Shown: positions 1-6,215 of the stretch, piece by piece
How positions within the stretch are numbered: the stretch's first letter is position 1
How the letters are laid out: each line of letters starts with the position of its first letter
From: Planctomycetota bacterium
GTDB taxonomy: Bacteria; Planctomycetota; UBA11346
DNA length: 18,885 nucleotides
Assembly: GCA_947470885.1 (NCBI GenBank)
Contig: CANIXE010000010.1
Span: forward strand, 1 to 18,885
Reading direction: 5' to 3'
Notes under the pieces: generated by a model
Told to the model about the DNA's origin: nothing
Databases searched by the model: none
The model's input: the letters and a program-made list of their open reading frames with translations, nothing else
Program-made: the position numbers and the translations under genes

Positions 1-48
1 AGCATTCGAGCATTCGAGCATTCGAGCATTCGAGCATTCGAGCATTCA
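1..48. repeat. Tandem octamer repeat at left edge
   Basis: Five perfect copies of AGCATTCG are followed by a sixth with one change (AGCATTCA). The array begins at the first base of the window, so its true length is unknown. It ends 9 bp from the larB stop codon, so it lies just downstream of larB and is not coding in that gene. It is a simple short tandem repeat without spacers, so it is not a CRISPR. Confidence 0.9.
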
Positions 49-57
49 ACTTTTCCC

Positions 58-708
58 TCATTTTCCGCAAATCGCCGCCGCGTGCATCGCCGCCCCGAAA
101 CCATTATCGATGTTCACCGCCACTACGCCGGCGGCGCAGCTGGTGAGCATCGCGTGCAGGGCGGTGCGGCCACCGTCGGCGATGCCGTAGCCCACCGAGG
201 TCGGGACGCCGATCACCGGCAGGTCCACCAGGCCGCCCACCACCGAGGGCAGCGCGCCTTCCATGCCGGCGATGGCGATCACGGCGCGGCAGGCGCGGAT
301 CGCTTCCAGGTGGTGCAGCAGGCGGTGCAGGCCGGCGATGCCGCAGTCGGCGAAGACCTCGGCGCGGATGCCCCGGATGGCCAGGGTGGCCAGGCATTCG
401 TCCACCACCGGGCGGTCGGCGGTGCCGGCGCTGAGGACTGCGACGGGGCCCAACGTGGTGCCGTCGGCGGTAGGGGCGCCCAGGGTGAAGCAGCGGCCCC
501 GGGGCCAGGGGGTGCCGGCGGGGAAGGCGGTGGTCAGGGCGGCCAGGGCGTCTGGGGCCAGGCGGGTGGCCAAAACCTTGCCGTGGGCGGCGTGGAGGCG
601 GCTGATTGCGGCGAGGATCTCCTCCACGGTCTTGCCTTGGCCGAAGATCACCTCGGGGAAGCCGCAGCGGGCGGCGCGTTGGAAATCCAGGTCCAAGTTC
701 TGGCTCAT
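58..708 (-). CDS. larB: LarB, nickel-pincer cofactor carboxylase/hydrolase
   Basis: This 216-residue protein matches LarB along its catalytic domain. In the known pathway LarB uses CO2 to carboxylate the pyridinium ring of nicotinic acid adenine dinucleotide and releases AMP, giving the dicarboxylated mononucleotide that LarE then sulfurates. Visible signatures are GFPEVIFGQGKT (residues 16-27), LSAGTADRPVVDE (92-104), DCGIAGLHRLL (121-131), AGMEGALPSVVGG (147-159), PTSVGYG (169-175) and MLTSCAAGVVAVNIDNGFGA (187-206). Cys191 in the last motif corresponds to the cysteine I recall as essential in LarB. The fold is related to PurE. The protein is shorter than usual (about 246 in Lactobacillus), lacking the N-terminal helix seen before the GFPEV motif in many homologues. 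Its start overlaps the larE stop (ATGA), so the two are translationally coupled. Confidence 0.95.
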   Translation of the reverse strand: MSQNLDLDFQRAARCGFPEVIFGQGKTVEEILAAISRLHAAHGKVLATRLAPDALAALTTAFPAGTPWPRGRCFTLGAPTADGTTLGPVAVLSAGTADRPVVDECLATLAIRGIRAEVFADCGIAGLHRLLHHLEAIRACRAVIAIAGMEGALPSVVGGLVDLPVIGVPTSVGYGIADGGRTALHAMLTSCAAGVVAVNIDNGFGAAMHAAAICGK

Positions 709-1559
709 GGCAGCAGCTTGTTGAGGCCGCCCGAGGCGAAACCCGCAAGATCCACCGTCACCTGGGCGTAGCCCAGGCGTTTCAGCGCGGGCACCAGCAC
801 GCTCCGTAGTTCCACCAGGCGGGGGATGTCGGCATCCGGGACTTCCAGGCGGCAGAGGTGGCCGGTGGCCGTGGGGCCGGAGCCGCCGACTTGGTGGTGG
901 CGAGCCCGGCAGGTGGCGAAGCCGTGGAAGCGCAGGGCGGCTTCCGCCTGTTCGATCATCCCCAGGCCGGCGATGGTCACCGGTTCGCCGTAGGGCACCC
1001 GGCTGCTCAGGCAGGGCTCCGCCGGGCGGTCCCAGGTGGCGAGGCCCAGGGCCTTGGACAGGGCCCGGACGTCGGCCTTGCTGAGATTGGCCTCGATCAG
1101 GGGGAACCGGGCCTGGCGTTCCCGGGCGGCCTGCATCCCCGGACGGTGGTCCCCCAGGTCGTCGGTGATCGCGCCGATCAGGGCCGGGCTGCAGTCATCC
1201 AGGGCGGATAGGGCTTCCAGCAGGCTGGATTTGCAGTGGTAGCAGCGTTGGCCATCGTTGGCCAGGTAGGCCGGATTGGCAAATTCCCCGGTGGCGACGA
1301 CCCGGTGGGCGATCCCCCGGTCGCGGCAGAATGCGCAGGCTTCCGCCAAGGTGCTCCGGGCCAAGCTGGGGCTGTCGGCAGTCACCGCCACCACCCGGTC
1401 CCCCAGGGCTTGGTGGGCCATCAGCAGCAGATAGGTGGAATCAACGCCACCGGAAAACGCCACCTGGGCCCGGGGCAGGCTGGCGAGGCTGTCCGCCAAG
1501 CGCCGTGATTTTTCCGAGAGTTCTGGGGAAAGGGCTGACGACGGTTCCGGTGCAGGCAT
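705..1559 (-). CDS. larE: LarE, ATP-dependent sulfur insertase for the nickel-pincer cofactor
   Basis: The 284-residue product is a PP-loop ATP pyrophosphatase-type sulfur transferase. It adenylates the carboxylates of the LarB product and replaces them with thiocarboxylates, ready for nickel insertion by LarC. The PP-loop SGGVDST is at residues 36-42. Three cysteines stand out: Cys106 and Cys109 in CYHC, and Cys183 in AEPCLSSRVPYG. Cys183 matches the sacrificial cysteine of Lactobacillus LarE. The full trio is what I recall for the iron-sulfur-cluster class of LarE, which spares the protein cysteine. The frame is open further upstream, but that extension is unlike LarE, and the chosen ATG has GGAAGG 7 nt before it. 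It overlaps larB by 4 bp. No larC or lactate racemase gene is in the window. Confidence 0.93.
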   Translation of the reverse strand: MPAPEPSSALSPELSEKSRRLADSLASLPRAQVAFSGGVDSTYLLLMAHQALGDRVVAVTADSPSLARSTLAEACAFCRDRGIAHRVVATGEFANPAYLANDGQRCYHCKSSLLEALSALDDCSPALIGAITDDLGDHRPGMQAARERQARFPLIEANLSKADVRALSKALGLATWDRPAEPCLSSRVPYGEPVTIAGLGMIEQAEAALRFHGFATCRARHHQVGGSGPTATGHLCRLEVPDADIPRLVELRSVLVPALKRLGYAQVTVDLAGFASGGLNKLLP

Positions 1560-1566
1560 GGGGGAG

Positions 1567-1572
1567 CCTTCC
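1567..1572 (-). promoter_or_regulatory. Ribosome binding site deciding the larE start
   Basis: GGAAGG on the minus strand lies 7 nt upstream of the ATG at 1559. It supports that start over an in-frame ATG 129 bp further upstream. Confidence 0.6.
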
Positions 1573-1769
1573 GGGGGATGACCGGGACGCAACATCCGCA
1601 ACCATTGCGTCGGCTGCGCCGCCTCAGCCGCCAGGAGACTGATGGAAAGCTGACGGGATCTGTGTCCGGTGTGGGAAAGCTCCCCCATCCCCTGCGCCGG
1701 GATCTGACAAGCAGCTGACGAACGTCATCCCGGTTGCGGCTGATTCCCACAGCGACACCGTCGCCCTGG

Positions 1770-1778
1770 TGGTAGAAT
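1770..1778 (+). promoter_or_regulatory. Candidate extended -10 promoter of the EF-hand gene
   Basis: TGG-TAGAAT fits an extended -10 element (TGn then 5 of 6 bases of TATAAT). It sits about 30 bp before the ATG at 1808, with AGGAG at 1797-1801 as the ribosome binding site. No convincing -35 hexamer is present. The rest of the divergent gap (1560-1769) shows nothing else I can name. Confidence 0.4.
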
Positions 1779-1807
1779 AGAGCCATCATCCCAACCAGGA
1801 GCCTTCC

Positions 1808-2383
1808 ATGCGTATACTCCCCCTCGTTGCCCTTCTGGCCGCTTCTGTGGCCTTCGCCGCAGCCGCCGAACCCGCGGGTCCTGGACCTGGTGAGGGGCCC
1901 CACGGTGGCAAACATCAACAGGAAATGCTGGACAAATTCGACGCCAATCACGACGGCAAGCTGGATGACAGTGAAAAAGCAGCGGCCCGGGCGGCCATGT
2001 CTGCCCGTCTGAAAACCAACCATCCCGACATGTTCGCCAAGCTGGACACCGACCATGATGGGCAGTTATCTGAAGCTGAGATGAAGGCCGGACGAGAGGA
2101 ATTGCGGTCAAAAGCCGATGGCAACAAGGATGGCAAGGTGGACGAGACAGAGCGGGCGGCGATGCGCAGTGCCATGGCAGCCAAGTTGAAGGAAAAGCAT
2201 CCCGAGCTGTTTGCCAAGCTAGATAGCGACCATGACGGTCAGTTGTCCGAGGCCGAGATGAAGGCCGGTCGCGAGGAGTTGCGGGCTCTCCATGAAGCCC
2301 GCAAAGACGGCAAAGACGGCAAAGACGGCAAAGACGGCAAAAAAACCAAAGGAGATGGCGAGGCCAAACCCGGCGCGAAATGA
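1808..2383 (+). CDS. Secreted EF-hand calcium-binding protein
   Basis: The 191-residue protein starts with a signal peptide (residues 1 to about 20, basic MR then a hydrophobic stretch ending AFAAAA) and is probably exported. It carries four canonical 12-residue EF-hand loops: 45-56 (DANHDGKLDDSE), 80-91 (DTDHDGQLSEAE), 104-115 (DGNKDGKVDETE) and 139-150 (DSDHDGQLSEAE). Each has Asp at positions 1 and 5, an Asp or Asn at 3 and Glu at 12, so all four look able to bind Ca2+. Residues 72-100 and 131-159 are nearly identical, which indicates duplication of an EF-hand pair. The C-terminus is a Lys-, Asp- and Gly-rich tail encoded by a 9-bp repeat. AGGAG lies 6 nt before the ATG. It is divergent from larE. 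The role is unknown; calcium buffering or signalling in the periplasm is an inference. Confidence 0.85.
   Translation: MRILPLVALLAASVAFAAAAEPAGPGPGEGPHGGKHQQEMLDKFDANHDGKLDDSEKAAARAAMSARLKTNHPDMFAKLDTDHDGQLSEAEMKAGREELRSKADGNKDGKVDETERAAMRSAMAAKLKEKHPELFAKLDSDHDGQLSEAEMKAGREELRALHEARKDGKDGKDGKDGKKTKGDGEAKPGAK
2301..2336 (+). repeat. 9-bp coding tandem repeat (DGK-type tail)
   Basis: Four perfect copies of GCAAAGACG occur in frame at the end of the EF-hand gene and are followed by an A7 run (2339-2345). They encode repeated Lys-Asp-Gly. Slippage here would change the tail length by three residues per unit without breaking the frame, while the A7 run could cause frameshifts. Confidence 0.9.
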
Positions 2384-2489
2384 GATTTTCGCCTTTAGTT
2401 CGGAAGGAGCATCCCCTCCACCGGGGATGTCGAGCCACAGGCTGACGACGATCCGACCGGACCGGGGGCGACCAATGATCCCCTTGGCA

Positions 2490-2517
2490 GCGGCGCAGCC
2501 CTCCCAGGCTGCGCCGC
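2490..2517 (+). other. GC-rich hairpin abutting the transporter start codon
   Basis: A perfect 11-bp inverted repeat (GCGGCGCAGCC / GGCTGCGCCGC) with a 6-nt loop ends 3 nt before the ATG at 2521. No T-tract follows, so it is not a standard intrinsic terminator. It occupies the place where a ribosome binding site would be. The rest of the gap 2384-2489 shows nothing recognisable. Confidence 0.7.
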
Positions 2518-2520
2518 GCC

Positions 2521-3408
2521 ATGTTATTCGCTCTGCTCACCGTCCTCTGCTGGTCCAGTTCCAGCATCGCCTCGGCGCGGAGCGCGAAGCACCTGGGGCC
2601 GGGGCTGGCGAATTTTTGCCGGCTGATCATCGCTAGCATCATCCTGGCCGGCTGGCTGTTCGCGGTCGGTCCAGCGTCCTGGGGTCCGGCGGCCTGGTGG
2701 TTCGTCGCTTCGGGGGTGATTGCCCTGGGTTTTGGCGACACCTGTTTGTTCATCAGCTACCAACGTTTGGGCGCTAGGTTGCCGGCCCTGTTCACCCATT
2801 GCCTGGGGGCGCCCCTGGGGGCCTTCATCGAATGGCTGTGGCTGGGCACGGCCCTGCATCCGGCGGAGGTCCTGTGGATGGGGGTGATCCTGGGGGGCGT
2901 GGCCTTAGCCCTGATTCCCGGCCGGGACGAGGACCATCCGTTGGCCGGGCAATTCGCCTGGGGTTGCCTGTTCGGCGTGCTGTCCGCCGTGGGCCTGGCC
3001 CTGGGAGCGGTGACCAGCCGCTCGGGCTACGCCGCGGCCATCGCCGCCGGCACGCCCATGCCGGGCCTGGATGCGGCGCTGCTGCGGAATCTTGGGGGGG
3101 TGGTCTTCATGCCCCTGGTGCTGCTGTTGGGTCGGGGTGCGGAAACCCGCACCCGGCCGGCCTGGCGAATTGCCTGGCCCTGGTTGCTGGCGACGTCGAT
3201 TCTCGGTCCGGCCCTGGGGATCGCCGCCTACCAGACGGCTCTGGCCCGTCTGCCCGCCGGGATCGTCCAGGCGGTGCTGGCCTTGGTGCCAGTGGTGGTC
3301 ATTCCCCTGGTCTGGTGGTTTGACGGTGAACGGCCCCGGCCCCGGGGCCTGATCGGCGGTCTGATCGGGGCCGCCGGGGTTGCCGGGCTGGCCATCGCCC
3401 GTTCTTGA
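2521..3408 (+). CDS. EamA/DMT-family transporter
   Basis: This 295-residue, very hydrophobic protein has the pattern of the drug/metabolite transporter superfamily: about ten membrane helices in two EamA-like halves. The opening LLTVLCWSSSSIASARSAK is typical of the first EamA helix. The first half ends around GVILGGVALALIPG (about 122-135). The second half ends in LVPVVVIPLVWW and a glycine- and alanine-rich last helix (GLIGGLIGAAGVAGLAI). The substrate cannot be told from sequence; family members export amino acids or metabolites. The start at 2521 is chosen because it begins the first EamA helix, although a stable hairpin sits immediately upstream and no Shine-Dalgarno sequence is visible. 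It leads a tight plus-strand run with sufE 15 bp downstream. Confidence 0.85.
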   Translation: MLFALLTVLCWSSSSIASARSAKHLGPGLANFCRLIIASIILAGWLFAVGPASWGPAAWWFVASGVIALGFGDTCLFISYQRLGARLPALFTHCLGAPLGAFIEWLWLGTALHPAEVLWMGVILGGVALALIPGRDEDHPLAGQFAWGCLFGVLSAVGLALGAVTSRSGYAAAIAAGTPMPGLDAALLRNLGGVVFMPLVLLLGRGAETRTRPAWRIAWPWLLATSILGPALGIAAYQTALARLPAGIVQAVLALVPVVVIPLVWWFDGERPRPRGLIGGLIGAAGVAGLAIARS

Positions 3409-3423
3409 CCATCATTCCCGCCC

Positions 3424-3843
3424 ATGGCCTCCATCTTTTCCATCCAAGCCGCCCTCGTCGATGAGTACCAGGCCCTCCCGGGCTGGGAAGAACGCTACCA
3501 GAAGATCATCGCCCTGGGCCGGGCCATGCCCCCCATGGCCGAGGACTTGAAGACCGACGATCTGAAGGTCCGGGGCTGTAGCAGCACGGTGTGGCTCCAC
3601 GCCGCCGCCGCCGGCGGCAAGGTGGTCTATCAGGCAGACAGCGATGCGGCGATCCCCAAGGGCCTGGCCGCATTGCTGGTCCATGTCTATTCCGGACGGA
3701 CCCCGGCGGAGATTCTCGCGGCGCCCCCGGCCTTCATCGAGGAACTGGGTTTGGACCAGAATCTGTCGCCGAATCGGGCCAATGGCCTGACCGCGATGGT
3801 GAAGCAGTTGATGGCGGCGGCTGCGGCGTTGAAAGGGACCTGA
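3424..3843 (+). CDS. sufE: SufE family cysteine desulfurase partner
   Basis: The 139-residue protein matches SufE, which accepts persulfide sulfur from the cysteine desulfurase SufS and passes it to the Fe-S cluster scaffold. The active cysteine is Cys52 in VRGCSSTVW, equivalent to Cys51 of E. coli SufE. Other family features are LPGWEERYQKIIALG (18-32), the stretch ending PKGLAALLVHVYSG and LGLDQNLSPNRANGL near the C-terminus. Length is normal for the family. No sufS or other suf genes are in the window, so this is a detached copy. Its stop codon shares one base with the next start (TGATG), so the esterase is probably translationally coupled. Confidence 0.92.
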   Translation: MASIFSIQAALVDEYQALPGWEERYQKIIALGRAMPPMAEDLKTDDLKVRGCSSTVWLHAAAAGGKVVYQADSDAAIPKGLAALLVHVYSGRTPAEILAAPPAFIEELGLDQNLSPNRANGLTAMVKQLMAAAAALKGT

Positions 3844-4472
3844 TGCTGGTCCACGACATCGTGCCCCCCAAGGGTGGTCCCTGGTGCCTGGTCCTGCATG
3901 GTCTGGGGGACAGCAAGGAAGGCTGGAAATCCGCGGTGCCGTTGATCGCGCCACCGGGGGCGGGGTGGATTTTCGTTCAGGCGCCCCAGGCCTATGGGCC
4001 GGGTTGGTCGTGGTTCGACATCGATTGGGCGACCCATTCCCCGGATCCCACCGGAGTGGCGCGCAGTCGCGCAGCCCTGATCGAATTGTTGGACCACCTG
4101 GAAACCACCCGGGGCATTCACGGGGCGGATTTGCGCCTGGTGGGCTTCAGCCAGGGCTGCCTGATGGTTCTGGAGTTGGCGTTGACGATGGACCGGCAGT
4201 TTGCCGGGATCGCCGCCATCAGCGGTTGGATCCATGCCCTGGATCGTTTTCCGGCGGGTTTGGCCCCTACCGCCCGCAGTCAGCGGATTCTGATGACCCA
4301 TGGGCGCTGGGATGATGTCCTGCCCATCGCTGCCACGCGGCCCCAGACAGCCGAATTGAAGGCCCATGGGATCGCCGTGGATTGGCGGGAATACGACAAG
4401 GACCACGGTCTGGATCCCGAACGGGAGGTCGAGGACCTGCGTCGATTCTTGACCAATCCCAGGGCCAAGTGA
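3843..4472 (+). CDS. Phospholipase/carboxylesterase, alpha/beta hydrolase
   Basis: The 209-residue product is an alpha/beta hydrolase of the phospholipase/carboxylesterase (YpfH/acyl-protein thioesterase-like) family, probably cytoplasmic as no signal peptide is seen. The oxyanion region is LHGLGDSKEGW (18-28). The catalytic triad is predicted as Ser103 in GFSQG, Asp157 in HGRWDDVLP and His188 in DKDHGLD. It hydrolyses short-chain esters or thioesters by family precedent; the physiological substrate is unknown. The ATG at 3843 overlaps the sufE stop and gives a complete domain. An upstream extension of the frame runs through sufE and is not used. The AEC carrier gene starts 7 bp after its stop. 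Confidence 0.88.
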   Translation: MLVHDIVPPKGGPWCLVLHGLGDSKEGWKSAVPLIAPPGAGWIFVQAPQAYGPGWSWFDIDWATHSPDPTGVARSRAALIELLDHLETTRGIHGADLRLVGFSQGCLMVLELALTMDRQFAGIAAISGWIHALDRFPAGLAPTARSQRILMTHGRWDDVLPIAATRPQTAELKAHGIAVDWREYDKDHGLDPEREVEDLRRFLTNPRAK

Positions 4473-4479
4473 ATCAGCG

Positions 4480-5430
4480 ATGGATCGGCTGCTGACCCTC
4501 CTCGGGGCCCTGGCTCCGGTGGTGCTGCTGATTGCCGGTGGCCGGGGCCTGCGGGTCGCCGGGGTGCTGACCCCGGCGGCGGGGGCGGAACTGGGGCGTC
4601 TGCTGTTCTGGGCGATCCTGCCGGCTCGGTTGTTGATCGAATGCAGCCGGGCGGATCTCCGAGCCAGCTTCGACGGCCCGGCTTTGCTCGCTGGATTCAT
4701 CGCCTTCATCGCCGCCCTGGTGGTGGGTTGGTGGACCAGCCGGGGCCAGGATCCCGGGGTCCGGGGCACGGTGATGACCGGGACCGCCCGGGCCAACAGC
4801 GCCTTTGTCGGCCTGCCGGTGATCACCCTGGTGGCGGCGACCCTGGCCCCGGCCCTGCGCACGGAATTGCTGGCGGCGTTCGCCCTGTGCCTGGCGGCCA
4901 TGGTGATCACCTTCAATGTCGGCTCGGTGGTGGCCTTCCGCCTGCCCTACCATGGCCTCAGCTGGATTGGCCTGCGTCACAGCGTGGTGGAACTGCCCCG
5001 CAATCCCATCATCGGGGCCTGCGTGATCGGATCCCTGCTGAGCTTGTGGCGGCCCGGAGCCCTCACCGGCACCTGGGTTGGCACCGCCGTGGACTTGCTG
5101 GGGGCGGCGGCCGTGCCCCTGGCGTTGTTGGTGACCGGGGCCGACCTGGAATTGTCCACCGTGCGCCGGCAGCCGGGACTCGTGGGGGCCATCGTTGTCG
5201 GCAAGCTGGTGTTGGTGCCAGCCGGCACCTGGGGCCTGTGCCACCTCTTGGGGGCAGGATCCACGGCCACGGCGGCAATGACCCTGCTTATGGCCTGTCC
5301 CACGGCGGTGATTGCCGGGGCCATGGCCCGGCAATTGGGGGGGGATGATAAGCTGATGGCAGCGGTGGTGGTGGCCACCACCACCCTGTCCCCCGTCACC
5401 CTGCTGGGCTGGCTGGCGCTGTTGATGTGA
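4480..5430 (+). CDS. AEC-family (auxin efflux carrier-like) transporter
   Basis: The 316-residue membrane protein has the two five-helix halves of the AEC/bile-acid transporter fold. Recognisable points are GTARANSAFVGLPV (about 101-114), typical of the end of the first half, ELPRNPIIGACVIG (about 168-181), where AEC members carry a conserved NP, and TLLMACPTAVIAGAMARQLG near the C-terminus, equivalent to the P-S/T-A motif of the second half. Members move organic acids such as malate, or other small anions; the substrate here is not known. It is last in the run DMT, sufE, esterase, AEC. The first copy of the 130-bp repeat begins on its TGA. Confidence 0.87.
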   Translation: MDRLLTLLGALAPVVLLIAGGRGLRVAGVLTPAAGAELGRLLFWAILPARLLIECSRADLRASFDGPALLAGFIAFIAALVVGWWTSRGQDPGVRGTVMTGTARANSAFVGLPVITLVAATLAPALRTELLAAFALCLAAMVITFNVGSVVAFRLPYHGLSWIGLRHSVVELPRNPIIGACVIGSLLSLWRPGALTGTWVGTAVDLLGAAAVPLALLVTGADLELSTVRRQPGLVGAIVVGKLVLVPAGTWGLCHLLGAGSTATAAMTLLMACPTAVIAGAMARQLGGDDKLMAAVVVATTTLSPVTLLGWLALLM

Positions 5431-5562
5431 ACCTCAATAACGCAGTTGAGTTGGCCATTTGCAGAATCCCCGCTGTATTTTTCAAGTCTTTGCCTCGACG
5501 GTTGTTTCACCCAAATGGTGCGTCTGGAAACGCACGTGGTGCGCTCCAATTGCGTTTTCCAG
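5430..5562 (+). repeat. Interspersed 3'-flanking hairpin repeat, copy A
   Basis: This 133-bp stretch aligns with 15901-16029 at roughly 79 percent identity by hand, in the same orientation. The last 45 bp (5518-5562) differ at only one base. That part can form a stem of CTGGAAACGCA (5524-5534) with TGCGTTTTCCAG (5551-5562), 11 bp with one bulged base and a 16-nt loop that is almost identical in both copies. Both copies begin exactly at the stop codon of a plus-strand gene. It is AT-richer than its surroundings and has no credible reading frame. Confidence 0.85.
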
Positions 5563-5613
5563 CGTGAATCCGATGGGTGTTGCGACGGGTAAAATCCTGG
5601 GGTATGTTTCCCC

Positions 5614-6171
5614 ATGAAGCACCCCATCGCAATTTTCCGCTCGGTACTTTCCACCATCGCTCTGCTGGCCGCGACGGCCATCGGCTTGTTCGGAGCCGAA
5701 CTCGACGACAAGGCCGCGGTCTTCAGCAAGTTGGCCAGCGGCGTCATCGAACAGGCGGTGGTCGGCAAGCTGGATGTCCCCGCCGCCCAAAAGGATCTTG
5801 TGGCGATGGAAAGCCTGGCGGTCTATTTCGCCACCCAGTACAAGGCCAAATATCCCGTCGGGGCTAAGTTGATGGACTTCATCGTCGCCAGGAAGGACGG
5901 CCTGACAGCGTTGTCCTTGGCGGACATTGATGCCCAGTTTGAATCCGAGGCCATCACCAAGGCCCACGGCAAGGAATTGGGCATCGACCTGACGGTGGAG
6001 GAAAACGAGCACTTCGCCAATCCCATCGATCTGTTCGTCCATCCGGCCACGGCCCACATCGCCGCCGGCCTGTGGGCCAAGGAGCACAAGCCTGAACAGC
6101 TCAAGCGGATCCAGTCGGAACTCCAGGAAGTCATCGAGCATTGCCAGAAGGTGGTCAACAAACTGAAGTGA
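5614..6171 (+). CDS. Secreted protein of unknown family
   Basis: I do not recognise this 185-residue protein. It starts with a likely signal peptide (residues 1 to about 28: MKH, hydrophobic core, ending FGAE). The mature part is mostly helical and charged, with a region around GKELGIDLTVEENEHF and FVHPATAHIAAGLWAKEH. No transmembrane segment follows, so it is probably periplasmic. The single cysteine, in HCQK near the C-terminus, is not placed as a lipobox. A TAAAAT at 5590-5595 may be a -10 element, but no -35 match is seen. The chemotaxis receptor gene starts 44 bp downstream on the same strand, so a partnership in sensing is possible but unproven. Confidence 0.75.
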   Translation: MKHPIAIFRSVLSTIALLAATAIGLFGAELDDKAAVFSKLASGVIEQAVVGKLDVPAAQKDLVAMESLAVYFATQYKAKYPVGAKLMDFIVARKDGLTALSLADIDAQFESEAITKAHGKELGIDLTVEENEHFANPIDLFVHPATAHIAAGLWAKEHKPEQLKRIQSELQEVIEHCQKVVNKLK

Positions 6172-6215
6172 CTGGTCCGGGTCCATTCCCTCCACCTGTA
6201 CGCTAGAAGTCCGCC

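Noticed and set aside
82..771. Long plus-strand reading frame across larB
   Set aside because: It is the complement of larB with low-complexity Gly/Ala/Gln/His translation and no recognisable domain, a common shadow in GC-rich DNA.
1560..1688. N-terminal extension of larE
   Set aside because: The extra residues do not resemble LarE, and a good ribosome binding site precedes the internal ATG at 1559.
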